From the NCBI RefSeq assembly GCF_009184395.1, contig NZ_WEIC01000001.1:1072047-1136046 (forward strand): 64,000 bases of DNA. Direction: 5' to 3'. A program made the translations under genes and the position numbers. Position 1 is the stretch's first letter; each line of letters opens with the position of its first letter. A model generated the notes under the pieces. It was not told where the DNA came from. It saw only the letters and a program-made list of their open reading frames with translations, and ran no database searches. This stretch comes from Amylibacter sp. SFDW26. GTDB lineage: Bacteria; Pseudomonadota; Alphaproteobacteria; Rhodobacterales; Rhodobacteraceae. Positions 27,465 to 35,468 of the stretch are shown one piece after another.

Positions 27465-27607
27465 GATACGCGCCTTTATAGGAGGTTGGGCTGTTTGTGT
27501 GCGCCTTACAGGGACTATGCACAAATAGCCAGTGATAAATGAGCATAGCTGGGTTCCGCATCAAGCATCGCACAGCTTAAACCAGTCCACCCTCCTATTT
27601 CTGCACG

Positions 27608-28006
27608 TTAGATTACCCCTAATATACGCAATGCAAATACCACCTGACAGCCAACCCCAACAGCAAAAGCTAGGGTTCTTAGCACAGGTATAGCAGCCGT
27701 ATATATGATGTAATGTGCAACACGGGCAAAGAAATACACAATCGCAGCTGTCGCAGTTGCCCCACTGTTAAGCCCCAAGACTTCGACAATCAGCACCAAA
27801 GGTGCAAAAACAGCCATATTCTCTACCGCATTACTATGGGCACGCGCAGCACGGTGCGCCCAGTCTGCATCATGCGGATGAACACCCGTAGGATCCCAAA
27901 CCGCTTGCACGACCCCCTGCTGCACAATCAATTGTAAAATGTAGGGCAGCCATGACAGCCCAAGCAAACAAACTGCAAGTGTTAACCAATAAAGTTCTGA
28001 TGACAT
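27608..28006 (-). CDS. MAPEG-family membrane protein (copy 1)
   Basis: A 132-residue four-helix membrane protein of the MAPEG family (glutathione- and eicosanoid-related membrane proteins). The start MSSELYWLTLAVCLLG at 28006 is chosen because upstream codons to 28171 cross the promoter and the divergent gene. Conserved polar residues follow the family pattern: HDADWAHRAARAHSNAVENMA (about 52-72) and FFARVAHYIIYTAAIPVLRTLAF. It is divergent from an HxlR-type regulator across 110 bp holding an inverted repeat, an arrangement that suggests redox or electrophile control. Enzymatic activity is unproven in most bacterial members. Confidence 0.88.
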   Translation of the reverse strand: MSSELYWLTLAVCLLGLSWLPYILQLIVQQGVVQAVWDPTGVHPHDADWAHRAARAHSNAVENMAVFAPLVLIVEVLGLNSGATATAAIVYFFARVAHYIIYTAAIPVLRTLAFAVGVGCQVVFALRILGVI

Positions 28007-28068
28007 GATGAAAGTTCCTCTGTTTCCAAAATTAATGGAATCACAGTTACTCTTTTGTTTACATTTAC

Positions 28069-28099
28069 GTAAGTATGCACAAATAATGCATATACTTAC
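28069..28099. promoter_or_regulatory. Inverted repeat in the MAPEG/hxlR divergent promoter region
   Basis: GTAAGTATGCA at 28069-28079 faces TGCATATACTTAC at 28087-28099; the arms match except for a 2-nt insertion in the right arm. The right arm ends 17 bp before the hxlR-type start codon. It is a likely operator for the HxlR-type protein, controlling itself and the MAPEG gene. Confidence 0.55.
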
Positions 28100-28116
28100 A
28101 AATAGGATAGTGTAAA

Positions 28117-28479
28117 ATGCGCAAACAACGTCATCCAACAGAGATACTTGAACATTGCCCGATGGAGGCAACTTTGGATCTGATAGGTGGAAAATGGAAA
28201 GGCGTTATACTCTTTCGTCTTTACGAGGGCACAAAGCGGTTCAACGAATTATCGCGCCTTATCTGCACAATATCCCCCAGAACATTGACCAAACAACTGC
28301 GTGAATTAGAGGCAGATGGGCTTATCAGCCGCACTGTTTATCCAGTCGTTCCGCCAAAAGTGGAATACAATCTGACAGAGCGCGGTCAAACATTACAGCC
28401 TGTTTTGTTGGCGTTAATGGAATGGGGTCAAACCAATATCCTTGATGCCACCCCAATTGAGCAGTCAAACAGCCTGTAA
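28117..28479 (+). CDS. HxlR-family transcriptional regulator
   Basis: A 120-residue winged-helix regulator. The family core is complete: CPMEATLDLIGGKWKGVILF (about 14-33), RFNELSRLICTISPRTLTKQLRELEADGLI, and the wing SRTVYPVVPPKVEYNLTERG. The cysteine at about residue 14, just before the first helix, is where thiol-based sensing occurs in family members such as HypR and YodB, so redox or electrophile sensing is plausible. Divergent from the MAPEG gene and convergent with a LysR gene, overlapping it by 15 bp at the 3' ends. Confidence 0.92.
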   Translation: MRKQRHPTEILEHCPMEATLDLIGGKWKGVILFRLYEGTKRFNELSRLICTISPRTLTKQLRELEADGLISRTVYPVVPPKVEYNLTERGQTLQPVLLALMEWGQTNILDATPIEQSNSL

Positions 28480-29355
28480 ATGCTGCGGACGCGCAGGCGT
28501 TGATTGACTTGCATAAGCATCCTCAATCAATTCTGCCAAACGATCAACCAATACCGCATTTGCTGAACCTGCTCGTTGCAATGTGATCTTAAACTCAGGC
28601 AATTCTGGCAAATTCGCATCTGCTGGCACTTCCATCCAATCAGCAGGCTGCGTTCCAGCTAAACACGCATGAACAGCAAAATCGGCACTGACACAGGCCT
28701 CAACAGTCTTTGCATGCGTTGTATCCACAGCCAATTGCCATGTAATGCCAGCTTTATCTAAGGCTTCCACGACAATTGGGCGGAACAAGCAATTGTTCTC
28801 ATATGCCAATCCAAGCGGTTGTTTTTTCCAAACACGCCCATCTTGTGCACCAAACCATGTAAGTTGTGATGATTGCACAACCTTTGCCCCCACTGGGCAA
28901 TCAATTTCTGTTGTCAGGATTAAATCAGCCTCGCCCAGCTCCAGCCTTTCTTTCAGATTGATTGTGTAAGAAGACAACAATTGGACCTTCACACGCGGAA
29001 ACTCGACTGCAAATTGCTTAAGAACCTTAGGGATATGTGGATAAACGATATCATGCGGCACACCCAAAACGATTTCATCTTCGAAATCATCAGATGTTAA
29101 TCGCCCCCAAGCTTCATCATTTAATGCCATCATGCGCTTGGCATAACTCAGCAACAACTCCCCTTGTTGCGTTAAGGCAACCCCACGCCCTGACCGATCC
29201 ATCAAGGCTAAACCCATAGCTTCCTCTAACCTTTTCAATTGCATAGAAACCGCTGATTGCGTCAAATGCAGCTGACCTGCTGCTTTTGTTACGCCGCCAG
29301 TTTCTGCTACGGCTACAAATGAACGCAACGCAGTTAAATCTAAATTCCGAACCAT
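28465..29355 (-). CDS. LysR-family transcriptional regulator
   Basis: A 296-residue activator/repressor. The start MVRNLDLTALRSFVAVAETG at 29355 is canonical; an upstream in-frame start would add 21 atypical residues. N-terminal winged helix-turn-helix (GGVTKAAGQLHLTQSAVSMQLKRLE, about 20-44), then the periplasmic-binding-protein-like effector domain (about 93-290). It is divergent from the DUF1127 gene at 29481, with 125 bp between starts, so it may regulate it. Effector unknown. Confidence 0.92.
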   Translation of the reverse strand: MVRNLDLTALRSFVAVAETGGVTKAAGQLHLTQSAVSMQLKRLEEAMGLALMDRSGRGVALTQQGELLLSYAKRMMALNDEAWGRLTSDDFEDEIVLGVPHDIVYPHIPKVLKQFAVEFPRVKVQLLSSYTINLKERLELGEADLILTTEIDCPVGAKVVQSSQLTWFGAQDGRVWKKQPLGLAYENNCLFRPIVVEALDKAGITWQLAVDTTHAKTVEACVSADFAVHACLAGTQPADWMEVPADANLPELPEFKITLQRAGSANAVLVDRLAELIEDAYASQSTPARPQHLQAV

Positions 29356-29480
29356 ATCACAATCCTTGATGAATACTGTCACAAATCTTTGTTTTTCAAA
29401 TGATAGCTTAAGTGGCATAGAGATATCAAGGAATTTGATGAAAAGAACCCATCACATAACAGAATGGAAAGGATCACAAA

Positions 29481-29684
29481 ATGACATATATCGCCGATAC
29501 TCACATCCCTCGCGCCTCAAAGCGTCCAGCATTCTTTGCGCGCCTTAACTCTGCACTTATGTTGCGCAGTCAACGTAACGCCCTGCAAAGCCTCAGCGAT
29601 CAATCTTTAAAAGATATCGGCTTAAGCCGCGCTGATGTTCACCGTGAATGCGCAAAAACATTCTTTTCTGACCTCATCAGATAA
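29481..29684 (+). CDS. DUF1127 small protein (copy 1)
   Basis: A 67-residue basic protein. The C-terminal half carries the DUF1127 signature: LQSLSDQSLKDIGLSRADVHRE (about 36-57), in which 'L.D.GLSR' is invariant. AAAGGATC precedes the ATG. In Rhodobacter sphaeroides the DUF1127 protein CcaF1 is an RNA-binding protein co-transcribed with stress sRNAs whose loops contain CCUCCUCCC. Here too a hairpin with a CU-rich loop follows the gene, 16 bp after the stop. Function in this organism is inferred. Confidence 0.88.
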   Translation: MTYIADTHIPRASKRPAFFARLNSALMLRSQRNALQSLSDQSLKDIGLSRADVHRECAKTFFSDLIR

Positions 29685-29700
29685 GATTTTTGCCTAAAGG

Positions 29701-29735
29701 CGCGCCTACCTCTTCCCTTGAGGCGCGTCTTTTTT
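29701..29735 (+). terminator. CU-loop hairpin/terminator after DUF1127 copy 1
   Basis: CGCGCCT (29701-29707) pairs with AGGCGCG (29721-29727) and is followed by TCTTTTTT. The 13-nt loop contains CCTCTTCCC. It is a normal terminator in form, but the loop resembles the anti-Shine-Dalgarno loops of the array at 36.4-37.0 kb. Confidence 0.75.
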
Positions 29736-29867
29736 AGAAAACCCTTGAATTTAACGATAAATTCATGCGTATTTTCCTTGATAAATCCCAATAACTCCCC
29801 ATATTCTTTGTTAAGAATGCCACAACTACGTGCGCATCCACCGAAATGTTATCGAGGAGATAAAAAA

Positions 29868-30632
29868 ATGGCTGAATATGATACAGTCCGCCGCGCCTCC
29901 GCAGGCGTACAATCATCGGCAATTGACGAGGGTCTTCGCGCCCACATGAATCGCGTTTACGGACTGATGTCCATGGGAATGATCATCACAGGGATCATCG
30001 CTTATATTGTAGGTACTGATTTGGCATCTGCAAAAGCAGGCCAACCAACAATGCTTCTATCCCCAGAAATTCTGCAAACGATGTTCTCTAGCCCAATTCG
30101 CTATGTGATCATGTTTGCACCTTTGGCTGTTGTCTTTGCATTCGGCGCAGGCATCAATCGCATGTCTGAAAACACAGCACGTCTGGTATTCATGGGCTTC
30201 TCAGCTCTGATGGGTCTGTCCATCTCTTGGATCTTTGCTGTTTATACAGGCATCTCAATCGCAAACACATTCTTTGTAACTGCGATCGCATTCGCTGGCC
30301 TATCTCTATGGGGTTACACAACAAAGAAAGATATCTCTGGTTGGGGCAGCTTCCTAATCATGGGTGTGATTGGTTTGATCGTTGCATCAATCGTAAACAT
30401 CTTCCTTGCATCAGGCCCTATTGCTTTTGCGATCTCAGCTTTGGGTATTTTGATCTTTGCGGGCCTAACAGCCTACGACACCCAGAACATTAAGAATACA
30501 TATCTTCAAATGGCTTCAAATGGCCAAACAGAATGGTTGGGTAAAGCAGCTATCATGGGTGCTTTGAACCTATACTTGGACTTCTTGAACATGTTCATGT
30601 TCATGCTACAGTTCTTGGGCGGCCGCGAGTAA
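29868..30632 (+). CDS. Bax-inhibitor-1/YccA-family membrane protein
   Basis: A 254-residue inner membrane protein with seven hydrophobic segments. The start MAEYDTVRRASAGVQSSAID at 29868 has GAGGAGATAAAAAA upstream; the longer frame from 29718 runs through the preceding terminator and is rejected. Family features are the N-terminal amphipathic region, 'HMNRVYGLMSMGMIITGIIA', and the C-terminal 'LTAYDTQNIKNTYLQM' with the conserved Asp, ending in ALNLYLDFLNMF. Relatives are proposed pH-sensitive Ca2+ leak channels or FtsH modulators; no role can be assigned from context. A strong terminator follows. Confidence 0.93.
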   Translation: MAEYDTVRRASAGVQSSAIDEGLRAHMNRVYGLMSMGMIITGIIAYIVGTDLASAKAGQPTMLLSPEILQTMFSSPIRYVIMFAPLAVVFAFGAGINRMSENTARLVFMGFSALMGLSISWIFAVYTGISIANTFFVTAIAFAGLSLWGYTTKKDISGWGSFLIMGVIGLIVASIVNIFLASGPIAFAISALGILIFAGLTAYDTQNIKNTYLQMASNGQTEWLGKAAIMGALNLYLDFLNMFMFMLQFLGGRE

Positions 30633-30660
30633 TCGCAAAACCCTTATTATAAAGAATAAG

Positions 30661-30688
30661 AACCGAGGCCATGCGCCTCGGTTTTTTT
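30661..30688 (+). terminator. Rho-independent terminator
   Basis: AACCGAGGC (30661-30669) pairs with GCCTCGGTT (30675-30683), with a 5-nt loop, within a run of seven T (30682-30688). It ends the BI-1-like transcript 28 bp after the stop. Confidence 0.9.
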
Positions 30689-30707
30689 ATATCTAAAGGA
30701 TGACACC

Positions 30708-31103
30708 ATGGAAGATTTCCCACTTACAATCACAGCTTGGACAGCCCTGATTTTAGGCGCATTACTTCTATACTTGACGTTCGCGACTATTCTATACCGC
30801 CGCAATAAACATATCGTTCTGGGCGATGGCGATGACAAAGTCATGACCAAGCTTATCCGTGGTCATGCTAACGCATCCGAACAAATCCCAATGGCCCTTA
30901 TCTTACTCGGCTTGGTAGAATACCTGAATGGCGGCACATACGCCTGTATCATCGCAGTAATTTTGATTACAGGCCGCATATCACACGCCATATACTTCCG
31001 CTTTGATGGCACAACATGGCGCTTTCGCTTCTATGGAATGCTTCTCACACTCATAGCACAGGGGTTGTCTATACTAGCACTTCTACGCGCGTTATTGTTC
31101 TAA
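30708..31103 (+). CDS. MAPEG-family membrane protein (copy 2)
   Basis: A 131-residue protein with four hydrophobic helices and the MAPEG pattern DKVMTKLIRGHANASEQIPMALILLGLVEY (about 43-72), where 'R.H.NA.E..P' is the conserved glutathione-site segment. It is more canonical in that segment than copy 1 at 27608. AAAGGATGACACC precedes the ATG. It starts 20 bp after a terminator, so it needs its own promoter or read-through, and converges on the SDR gene with a 2-bp gap. Confidence 0.9.
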   Translation: MEDFPLTITAWTALILGALLLYLTFATILYRRNKHIVLGDGDDKVMTKLIRGHANASEQIPMALILLGLVEYLNGGTYACIIAVILITGRISHAIYFRFDGTTWRFRFYGMLLTLIAQGLSILALLRALLF

Positions 31104-31105
31104 CC

Positions 31106-31705
31106 TCACTCAACGATCATCACCTGCCCAGTAATGGCGCCCTCAACGCTTTTGGCATAAGCACGCCCAACGCGTTCAGATGGAACTGTTTCATGCCCAG
31201 GAAACCACGCACCATATCGCGGTGCTGAAACATCTAGCAAACCTGGGCTGACCACATTCAGCCTCAATTGGCGTGGCATCTCAATCGCTGCGCCCACCAC
31301 AAAGCCGCCAAGTGCCCCATTGGCAGTTGCAGCAGCTGCCCCCATTCGGATGGGGTCACGATCTAATACCCCACTTGTCAGCGTGAATGACCCCGCATCG
31401 GCAACAGCACTCAACCCAGCCAAAACTAAATTAACCTGCCCCATCACCTTATTCTGCAAGCCCAACATAAAGGTTTCTTCTGTAAACTCAAACAACAACC
31501 CAAAATGTACATCACCTGCCGTAGACACAACCGCATCCACAATTCCAGTCTTTGTATACATCGCATCAACCGATGCACGATCCGCCATATCCACGCGAAT
31601 ATCGCCATTTGAGCGTCCTGCCAAAATTAAATCATGACGCGCGCCCAGTTCCTTACAAACGGCTTTGCCAATATCCCCTTCAAACCCAACAACAATGATC
31701 TTCAT
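31106..31705 (-). CDS. Short-chain dehydrogenase/reductase-like protein without the catalytic Tyr-Lys
   Basis: A 199-residue Rossmann-fold protein. The nucleotide-binding motif VGFEGDIGKAVCKEL (residues 6-20) replaces the usual GxxxGxG with G-x2-G-x2-G, followed by LAGRS and the STAGDVHFG segment in place of NNAG. The serine is kept in LTSGVLDRD, but YxxxK is absent: the corresponding region reads AAATANGALGGFVVGAA. The set resembles short SDRs of the YdfG/'suppressor' type that retain NAD(P) binding with altered catalysis. Its start overlaps the MerR gene's stop by 4 bp (ATGA), so the two form an operon. Confidence 0.85.
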   Translation of the reverse strand: MKIIVVGFEGDIGKAVCKELGARHDLILAGRSNGDIRVDMADRASVDAMYTKTGIVDAVVSTAGDVHFGLLFEFTEETFMLGLQNKVMGQVNLVLAGLSAVADAGSFTLTSGVLDRDPIRMGAAAATANGALGGFVVGAAIEMPRQLRLNVVSPGLLDVSAPRYGAWFPGHETVPSERVGRAYAKSVEGAITGQVMIVE

Positions 31706-32064
31706 TCTGGCACTCCCTTAATCTTCGCATAGCAGGTTAATTTATATCTGAGTAAATCTGCACATCGCTCTAATGTTTTGCGGCGCTCTTCAAGATGATC
31801 TGAATGTTCTAATAATACCTGTTCACGCTCAGAAACCGTTGTATCGCCCTTGGCATACAACTCTGCAAAATACTGCATCTTCTTCATCGGCATGCCTGTT
31901 TCACGCAAAGACGCTAATAGCGTCAGCCATTCAACATTCTCAGGTGAAAACTGGCGCACACCATCAGAACTACGCTCTATTGCAGGAACGAGACCTGATT
32001 TTTCATAATATCGGATCGTATCAATACTTAATCCGCTGCGCGATGCTGCTTCTGAAATTCTCAT
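31702..32064 (-). CDS. MerR-family transcriptional regulator
   Basis: A 120-residue regulator. N-terminal winged helix-turn-helix (MRISEAASRSGLSIDTIRYY, then EKSGLVP and RQFSPENVEWL) and a C-terminal antiparallel coiled-coil (about 78-112). There are no paired cysteines in a metal-binding loop, so it is not a CueR- or ZntR-type metal sensor; the closest visible type is the group that controls SDR or oxidoreductase genes in response to organic ligands. Its own promoter has the 19-bp spacer typical of MerR-activated promoters. Confidence 0.93.
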   Translation of the reverse strand: MRISEAASRSGLSIDTIRYYEKSGLVPAIERSSDGVRQFSPENVEWLTLLASLRETGMPMKKMQYFAELYAKGDTTVSEREQVLLEHSDHLEERRKTLERCADLLRYKLTCYAKIKGVPE

Positions 32065-32093
32065 AGGTCACCCAAAATCTACTCAGTTTGGGT

Positions 32094-32124
32094 AAACTAC
32101 CGACCTAGAGTGGCTCTAGGTCAA
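32094..32124 (-). promoter_or_regulatory. MerR-type promoter with palindromic operator in the spacer
   Basis: On the minus strand TTGACC (plus 32119-32124) and TAGTTT (plus 32094-32099) are 19 bp apart, the elongated spacing typical of MerR-controlled promoters. A perfect inverted repeat GACCTAGAG-TGG-CTCTAGGTC (32102-32122) fills the spacer and overlaps the -35. The start codon of the merR-type gene is about 23 nt downstream of the expected transcription start. Strong evidence for autoregulation of the merR-SDR operon. Confidence 0.85.
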
Positions 32125-32133
32125 GATAAAAAG

Positions 32134-32161
32134 CAAAAAGGCGCCCCAAAGAGCGCCCTTC
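32134..32161 (-). terminator. Terminator after rpmG
   Basis: AAGGCGC (about 32138-32144) pairs with GCGC(C)CTT (32153-32160) with one bulge; on the minus strand T residues follow (CCTTTTTGC). It lies 27 bp after the rpmG stop and beside the MerR promoter. Confidence 0.65.
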
Positions 32162-32187
32162 AAAGTCCTAAGACTGAAAAATCAAGC

Positions 32188-32355
32188 TTACTTGATTTTA
32201 CCTTCTTTGTAAGGAACGTGCTTACGCACAACTGGGTCGTACTTATTAACAACCATTTTTTCGGTCATTGTACGAGAATTCTTTTTAGTCACATAAAAGT
32301 GGCCAGTGTCCGCAGTTGAGTTTAGGCGGATTTTAATTGTGGTTGGCTTCGCCAT
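32188..32355 (-). CDS. rpmG: 50S ribosomal protein L33
   Basis: A 55-residue ribosomal protein translated from the reverse strand; it begins [20 protein letters not shown] and continues with [10 protein letters not shown], ending in the basic [13 protein letters not shown]. This matches the C-minus (zinc-independent) form of L33, since no CxxC pair is present. GGAGAAAAACC precedes the ATG. It stands alone as a single-gene unit with its own terminator, as is usual in Rhodobacterales. Confidence 0.96.
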   Translation of the reverse strand: MAKPTTIKIRLNSTADTGHFYVTKKNSRTMTEKMVVNKYDPVVRKHVPYKEGKIK

Positions 32356-32448
32356 GGTTTTTCTCCGTGCTGCAGGAAAACCCTGCGAAAATCTGTGAAC
32401 CCGCCTTCTACTCGCTTCAGCATACGAGTCAAGGGGAAGTCGCGTAAT

Positions 32449-32910
32449 TTATGAAGTCTTTGCGCCATCTCTGGTGATCATGATCTCGCGCAGGTCATCT
32501 GGTACGGGTCTGCTCTCTGTTGCCGTTTGATTAACCATCACCAAAGTCGTGTCACCCGTGACCCGAACAGTCCCATCACACCACACTGCATACTCCACAA
32601 CAAAGCTTGTACGGCCCAAGCGGGATACCCGTGCCAACGTTATGTATTCCTCGGCATTATACATCGGCGCATCATAGGTAATATTCGCAGATCGCACGAC
32701 AGGTTTGATTTCGCTTGCTTGACTAAACACAATCCCAAGCATCTCTAGATAAAGCACACGCGCGTTTTCGAACCATGTGTGATAAATCTTGTTGTTCACA
32801 TGGTTATACGTGTCCAAGTCGCTGTATTTCACGACATCAGCCAAACCCAATGTCCAGCCACCCTCAATACCCAGCGCTTCGATCTTTGCTTTGTCTAAAA
32901 CTTTTGTCAT
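32449..32910 (-). CDS. Acyl-CoA thioesterase, 4HBT hotdog family
   Basis: A 153-residue hotdog-fold hydrolase. The catalytic segment is [22 protein letters not shown] (about 29-50; Asp in the position of the 4HBT nucleophile/base), followed by the central strand regions '[25 protein letters not shown]'. Likely hydrolyses short or medium acyl-CoA esters. Its ATG overlaps the mrp stop by 4 bp (ATGA), so translation is coupled, although a functional link between Fe-S assembly and thioester hydrolysis is not obvious. Confidence 0.88.
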   Translation of the reverse strand: MTKVLDKAKIEALGIEGGWTLGLADVVKYSDLDTYNHVNNKIYHTWFENARVLYLEMLGIVFSQASEIKPVVRSANITYDAPMYNAEEYITLARVSRLGRTSFVVEYAVWCDGTVRVTGDTTLVMVNQTATESRPVPDDLREIMITRDGAKTS

Positions 32911-33968
32911 GCCAAGCCTTTTTCCACCAACCCTGCTGCGATCTGAGCATAAGCCTCTGCAATCGGGTTGTCAGTAGCTGCAATCGGTGTGCCACCATCT
33001 CCTGCCAAGCGAATCTCTAAATCCAATGGGATTTCACCCAAGAATGGCAATCCCAGACGTTCCGCATCTGCACGCGCACCACCATGACCAAAGATATGCG
33101 CCTCATGCCCACATTTAGGGCAGTGATAGCTCGACATGTTTTCGATCATGCCCAAAACTGGCGTTTTCGTCTTTTCAAACATGTTCAAAGCTTTACGTGC
33201 ATCCAATAACGCCACATCTTGCGGTGTAGAAACAACAATCGCACCTGTCACACTGGCCTTTTGCGCCAATGTCAGCTGTACATCACCCGTACCTGGCGGC
33301 AAATCAACGATCAACACGTCCAACTCGCCCCATTCCACTTGGCCCAACATCTGTTGCAATGCACCCATCAGCATAGGGCCACGCCAAACAACGGCTTCAT
33401 CTTCTTTCAACATCAGCCCAATAGACATCATCGTCACACCGTGGCTTTGCAAAGGAATAATCGTTTTACCGTCAGGTGATGCAGGGCGTTTGTTCACACC
33501 CATCATGCGCGGCTGACTTGGGCCATAGATATCCGCATCCAACAAACCAACACGGCGACCTTGTTTTGCCAACGCAACGGCAAGGTTACTGGAAACAGTC
33601 GATTTACCAACGCCGCCCTTACCGCTGGCAATAGCCAAAATACGGTCCACACCTTCAACAGGTGCTTTATCCGCAGCGGGTTTCGGATGACCACCAATTT
33701 TTAAATTCGGCACAGGTTTAGGTGCATTATGTGCAGTCAACATTACAGACGCAGATGTCACACCATCCAAAGCTTTAACAGCAGCTTCCGCCGCATCCCG
33801 CACAGGACCCATCTTTGGGCCATCCTCTGGGGCGACTTCCATTACGAACTGAACAGATCCGCCTTCAACTACCAGCGCGCGGATCAAATCTGCCGCTACA
33901 ATATCCTGCCCATTTGGCAATTTAACCGCTTTTAAACAGTCTAAAACATCATCACGATTAACGGTCAT
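32907..33968 (-). CDS. mrp: Mrp/ApbC/NBP35-family Fe-S carrier ATPase
   Basis: A 353-residue P-loop ATPase that carries and delivers Fe-S clusters. N-terminal MIP18/DUF59 domain (about 1-80), a linker rich in Pro/Lys, then the deviant Walker [12 protein letters not shown] at 114-124, Walker [12 protein letters not shown], and the CxxC cluster-bridging motif YHCPKCG (about 282). The C-terminal PFLGEIPLD motif is typical. Downstream thioesterase gene overlaps by 4 bp; upstream the tungstate-transporter operon is divergent with about 100 bp between the start codons. Confidence 0.95.
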   Translation of the reverse strand: MTVNRDDVLDCLKAVKLPNGQDIVAADLIRALVVEGGSVQFVMEVAPEDGPKMGPVRDAAEAAVKALDGVTSASVMLTAHNAPKPVPNLKIGGHPKPAADKAPVEGVDRILAIASGKGGVGKSTVSSNLAVALAKQGRRVGLLDADIYGPSQPRMMGVNKRPASPDGKTIIPLQSHGVTMMSIGLMLKEDEAVVWRGPMLMGALQQMLGQVEWGELDVLIVDLPPGTGDVQLTLAQKASVTGAIVVSTPQDVALLDARKALNMFEKTKTPVLGMIENMSSYHCPKCGHEAHIFGHGGARADAERLGLPFLGEIPLDLEIRLAGDGGTPIAATDNPIAEAYAQIAAGLVEKGLA

Positions 33969-34068
33969 AATATGGAGCCTTCTCTTTCAGCTTGCGCATC
34001 ACTATATATCGCCCCTAAATTTAGCATTCTTGCCAGAAGGGCAAGGGCAAACGGGAAAGACCGCGACA

Positions 34069-34767
34069 ATGAGTATCCTTGGCGAAGCCATAGACCTAGT
34101 ACTCTCTGCTGATGCAGAGCTTGGCGGCATTGTTGGCCTATCTTTGCGCGTCAGTCTTACTGCTACATTAATCGCGTCCATCCTTGCGATTCCCTTAGGG
34201 GCTGCGCTTGCGGTCTGGAATTTCAGATTTCGTCAGGTATTGATCGTAATTTCAACATCCTTAATGGCCCTCCCCCCCGTAGTGGTCGGCCTAATGATCT
34301 ATCTGTTGCTCTCCCGCGCCGGCCCACTGGGATCATACGGCATATTGTTTACACCCATGGCTATGATCATCGCTCAGTCCGTTTTGATCTTCCCTATCGT
34401 CCTTGCCTTAACACGCGAAGCCATCTTACCGATTAACCGTGATTACAAGAATCTGCTTGATGCCCTAAACGTCACACCAGTTCAGCGCCTAAAGACCCTT
34501 ATATGGGATGCAAGATTTGCCATTGTCACCGCATTGCTTGCGGGTTTTGGTCGCGCATTGGCCGAAGTTGGCGCTGTTATCATCGTCGGTGGGAATATCG
34601 CGGGCTTTACCCGCGTCATGACCACAACAATCGCGCTGGAAACATCCAAAGGTAATCTGCAACTTGCCTTGGCACTTGGTATCATCCTGTTAAGCATCGC
34701 TTTTGCCATTAACATCCTCATCCACTGGATCAGCAGCTTTGGTCGTAAATATCAGGTGACACGCTAA
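34069..34767 (+). CDS. tupB: Tungstate ABC transporter permease
   Basis: A 232-residue inner membrane permease of the ModB/TupB type. The start MSILGEAIDLVLSADAELGG at 34069 is chosen over 34030, which would add residues from a repetitive leader. Five to six hydrophobic helices are present, with the ABC-coupling EAA loop near 'YKNLLDALNVTPVQRLKTLIWDAR'. It overlaps tupC by 1 bp (TAATG) and is first in a three-gene operon tupBCA. Assignment to tungstate rather than molybdate follows from the TupA-like binding protein. Confidence 0.93.
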   Translation: MSILGEAIDLVLSADAELGGIVGLSLRVSLTATLIASILAIPLGAALAVWNFRFRQVLIVISTSLMALPPVVVGLMIYLLLSRAGPLGSYGILFTPMAMIIAQSVLIFPIVLALTREAILPINRDYKNLLDALNVTPVQRLKTLIWDARFAIVTALLAGFGRALAEVGAVIIVGGNIAGFTRVMTTTIALETSKGNLQLALALGIILLSIAFAINILIHWISSFGRKYQVTR

Positions 34768-35468
34768 TGACCCAGCTCACAATAGAAAACCTGAACTATA
34801 CCTCAGATGACGCGCGGTTGCTGAAAGACATCAATATTTCGCATAAAAACAACGGAATCACTGCAATTATTGGCGCAAATGGCGCTGGCAAAAGCCTTTT
34901 ACTGTCGATCCTACACGGCTTGATTGCCCCGACATCAGGACGTGTCGCATGGGATGGAGCATCAGCCACTAAAGGCAAGAACACACGCGGATATGTTTTC
35001 CAAAAGCCAATCATCCTGCGGCGATCCGTACGCGACAATCTTGCCTATCCTTTAAAGGTTCAAAATCATCCCAAAACTGGGCAGGCAGAGGCCATAGATC
35101 AGATGCTAGAGCTCTCACAGCTTTCCCATCTCGCAGATCAACCCGCCGCCAGCCTGTCAGGTGGCGAAGCCCAACGTATGACCATCGCACGCGCCTTGAT
35201 CACGCAGCCAAAAACACTGCTATTAGACGAGCCCTGCTCTAACCTTGACCCTGCTTCAACCAAGCTCATTGAAAACATGATCCATAGCTTTGTGGCGGGT
35301 GATGGCAGCGTCTACATCTCTACACACGATATGGCGCAAGCAAAACGCCTCTCAAATGTCGTTTTCTTTCTGGAAGCAGGACAATTATTAGAACATAAAG
35401 CTGCAAAAGACTTCTTTGCCGCGCCCACTACCCGTGAAGGCAGAGCCTATCTGAACGGAGACCTCTGA
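34767..35468 (+). CDS. tupC: Tungstate ABC transporter ATP-binding protein
   Basis: A 233-residue ATPase. Walker A GANGAGKS at 36-43, signature LSGGEAQRM (about 129), Walker B LLLDEPCSNLDP (about 150). There is no C-terminal MOP/TOBE oxyanion-sensing domain, which separates it from ModC and fits TupC. It sits between the permease (1-bp overlap) and the binding protein (starts on the next base). Confidence 0.93.
   Translation: MTQLTIENLNYTSDDARLLKDINISHKNNGITAIIGANGAGKSLLLSILHGLIAPTSGRVAWDGASATKGKNTRGYVFQKPIILRRSVRDNLAYPLKVQNHPKTGQAEAIDQMLELSQLSHLADQPAASLSGGEAQRMTIARALITQPKTLLLDEPCSNLDPASTKLIENMIHSFVAGDGSVYISTHDMAQAKRLSNVVFFLEAGQLLEHKAAKDFFAAPTTREGRAYLNGDL

Noticed and set aside
29718-29867. 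Upstream extension of the Bax-inhibitor-1-like gene
   Set aside because: It begins in the terminator of the previous gene; MAEYDTV at 29868 has an excellent GAGGAG site and is the conserved N-terminus.
32110-32319. 69-codon plus-strand frame across rpmG
   Set aside because: Antisense to the clear rpmG (L33) gene and through its terminator; no homology features.
34000-34068. ModE-like operator before the tungstate transporter
   Set aside because: A single TATAT-type element is near, but no inverted second half-site at the required spacing.
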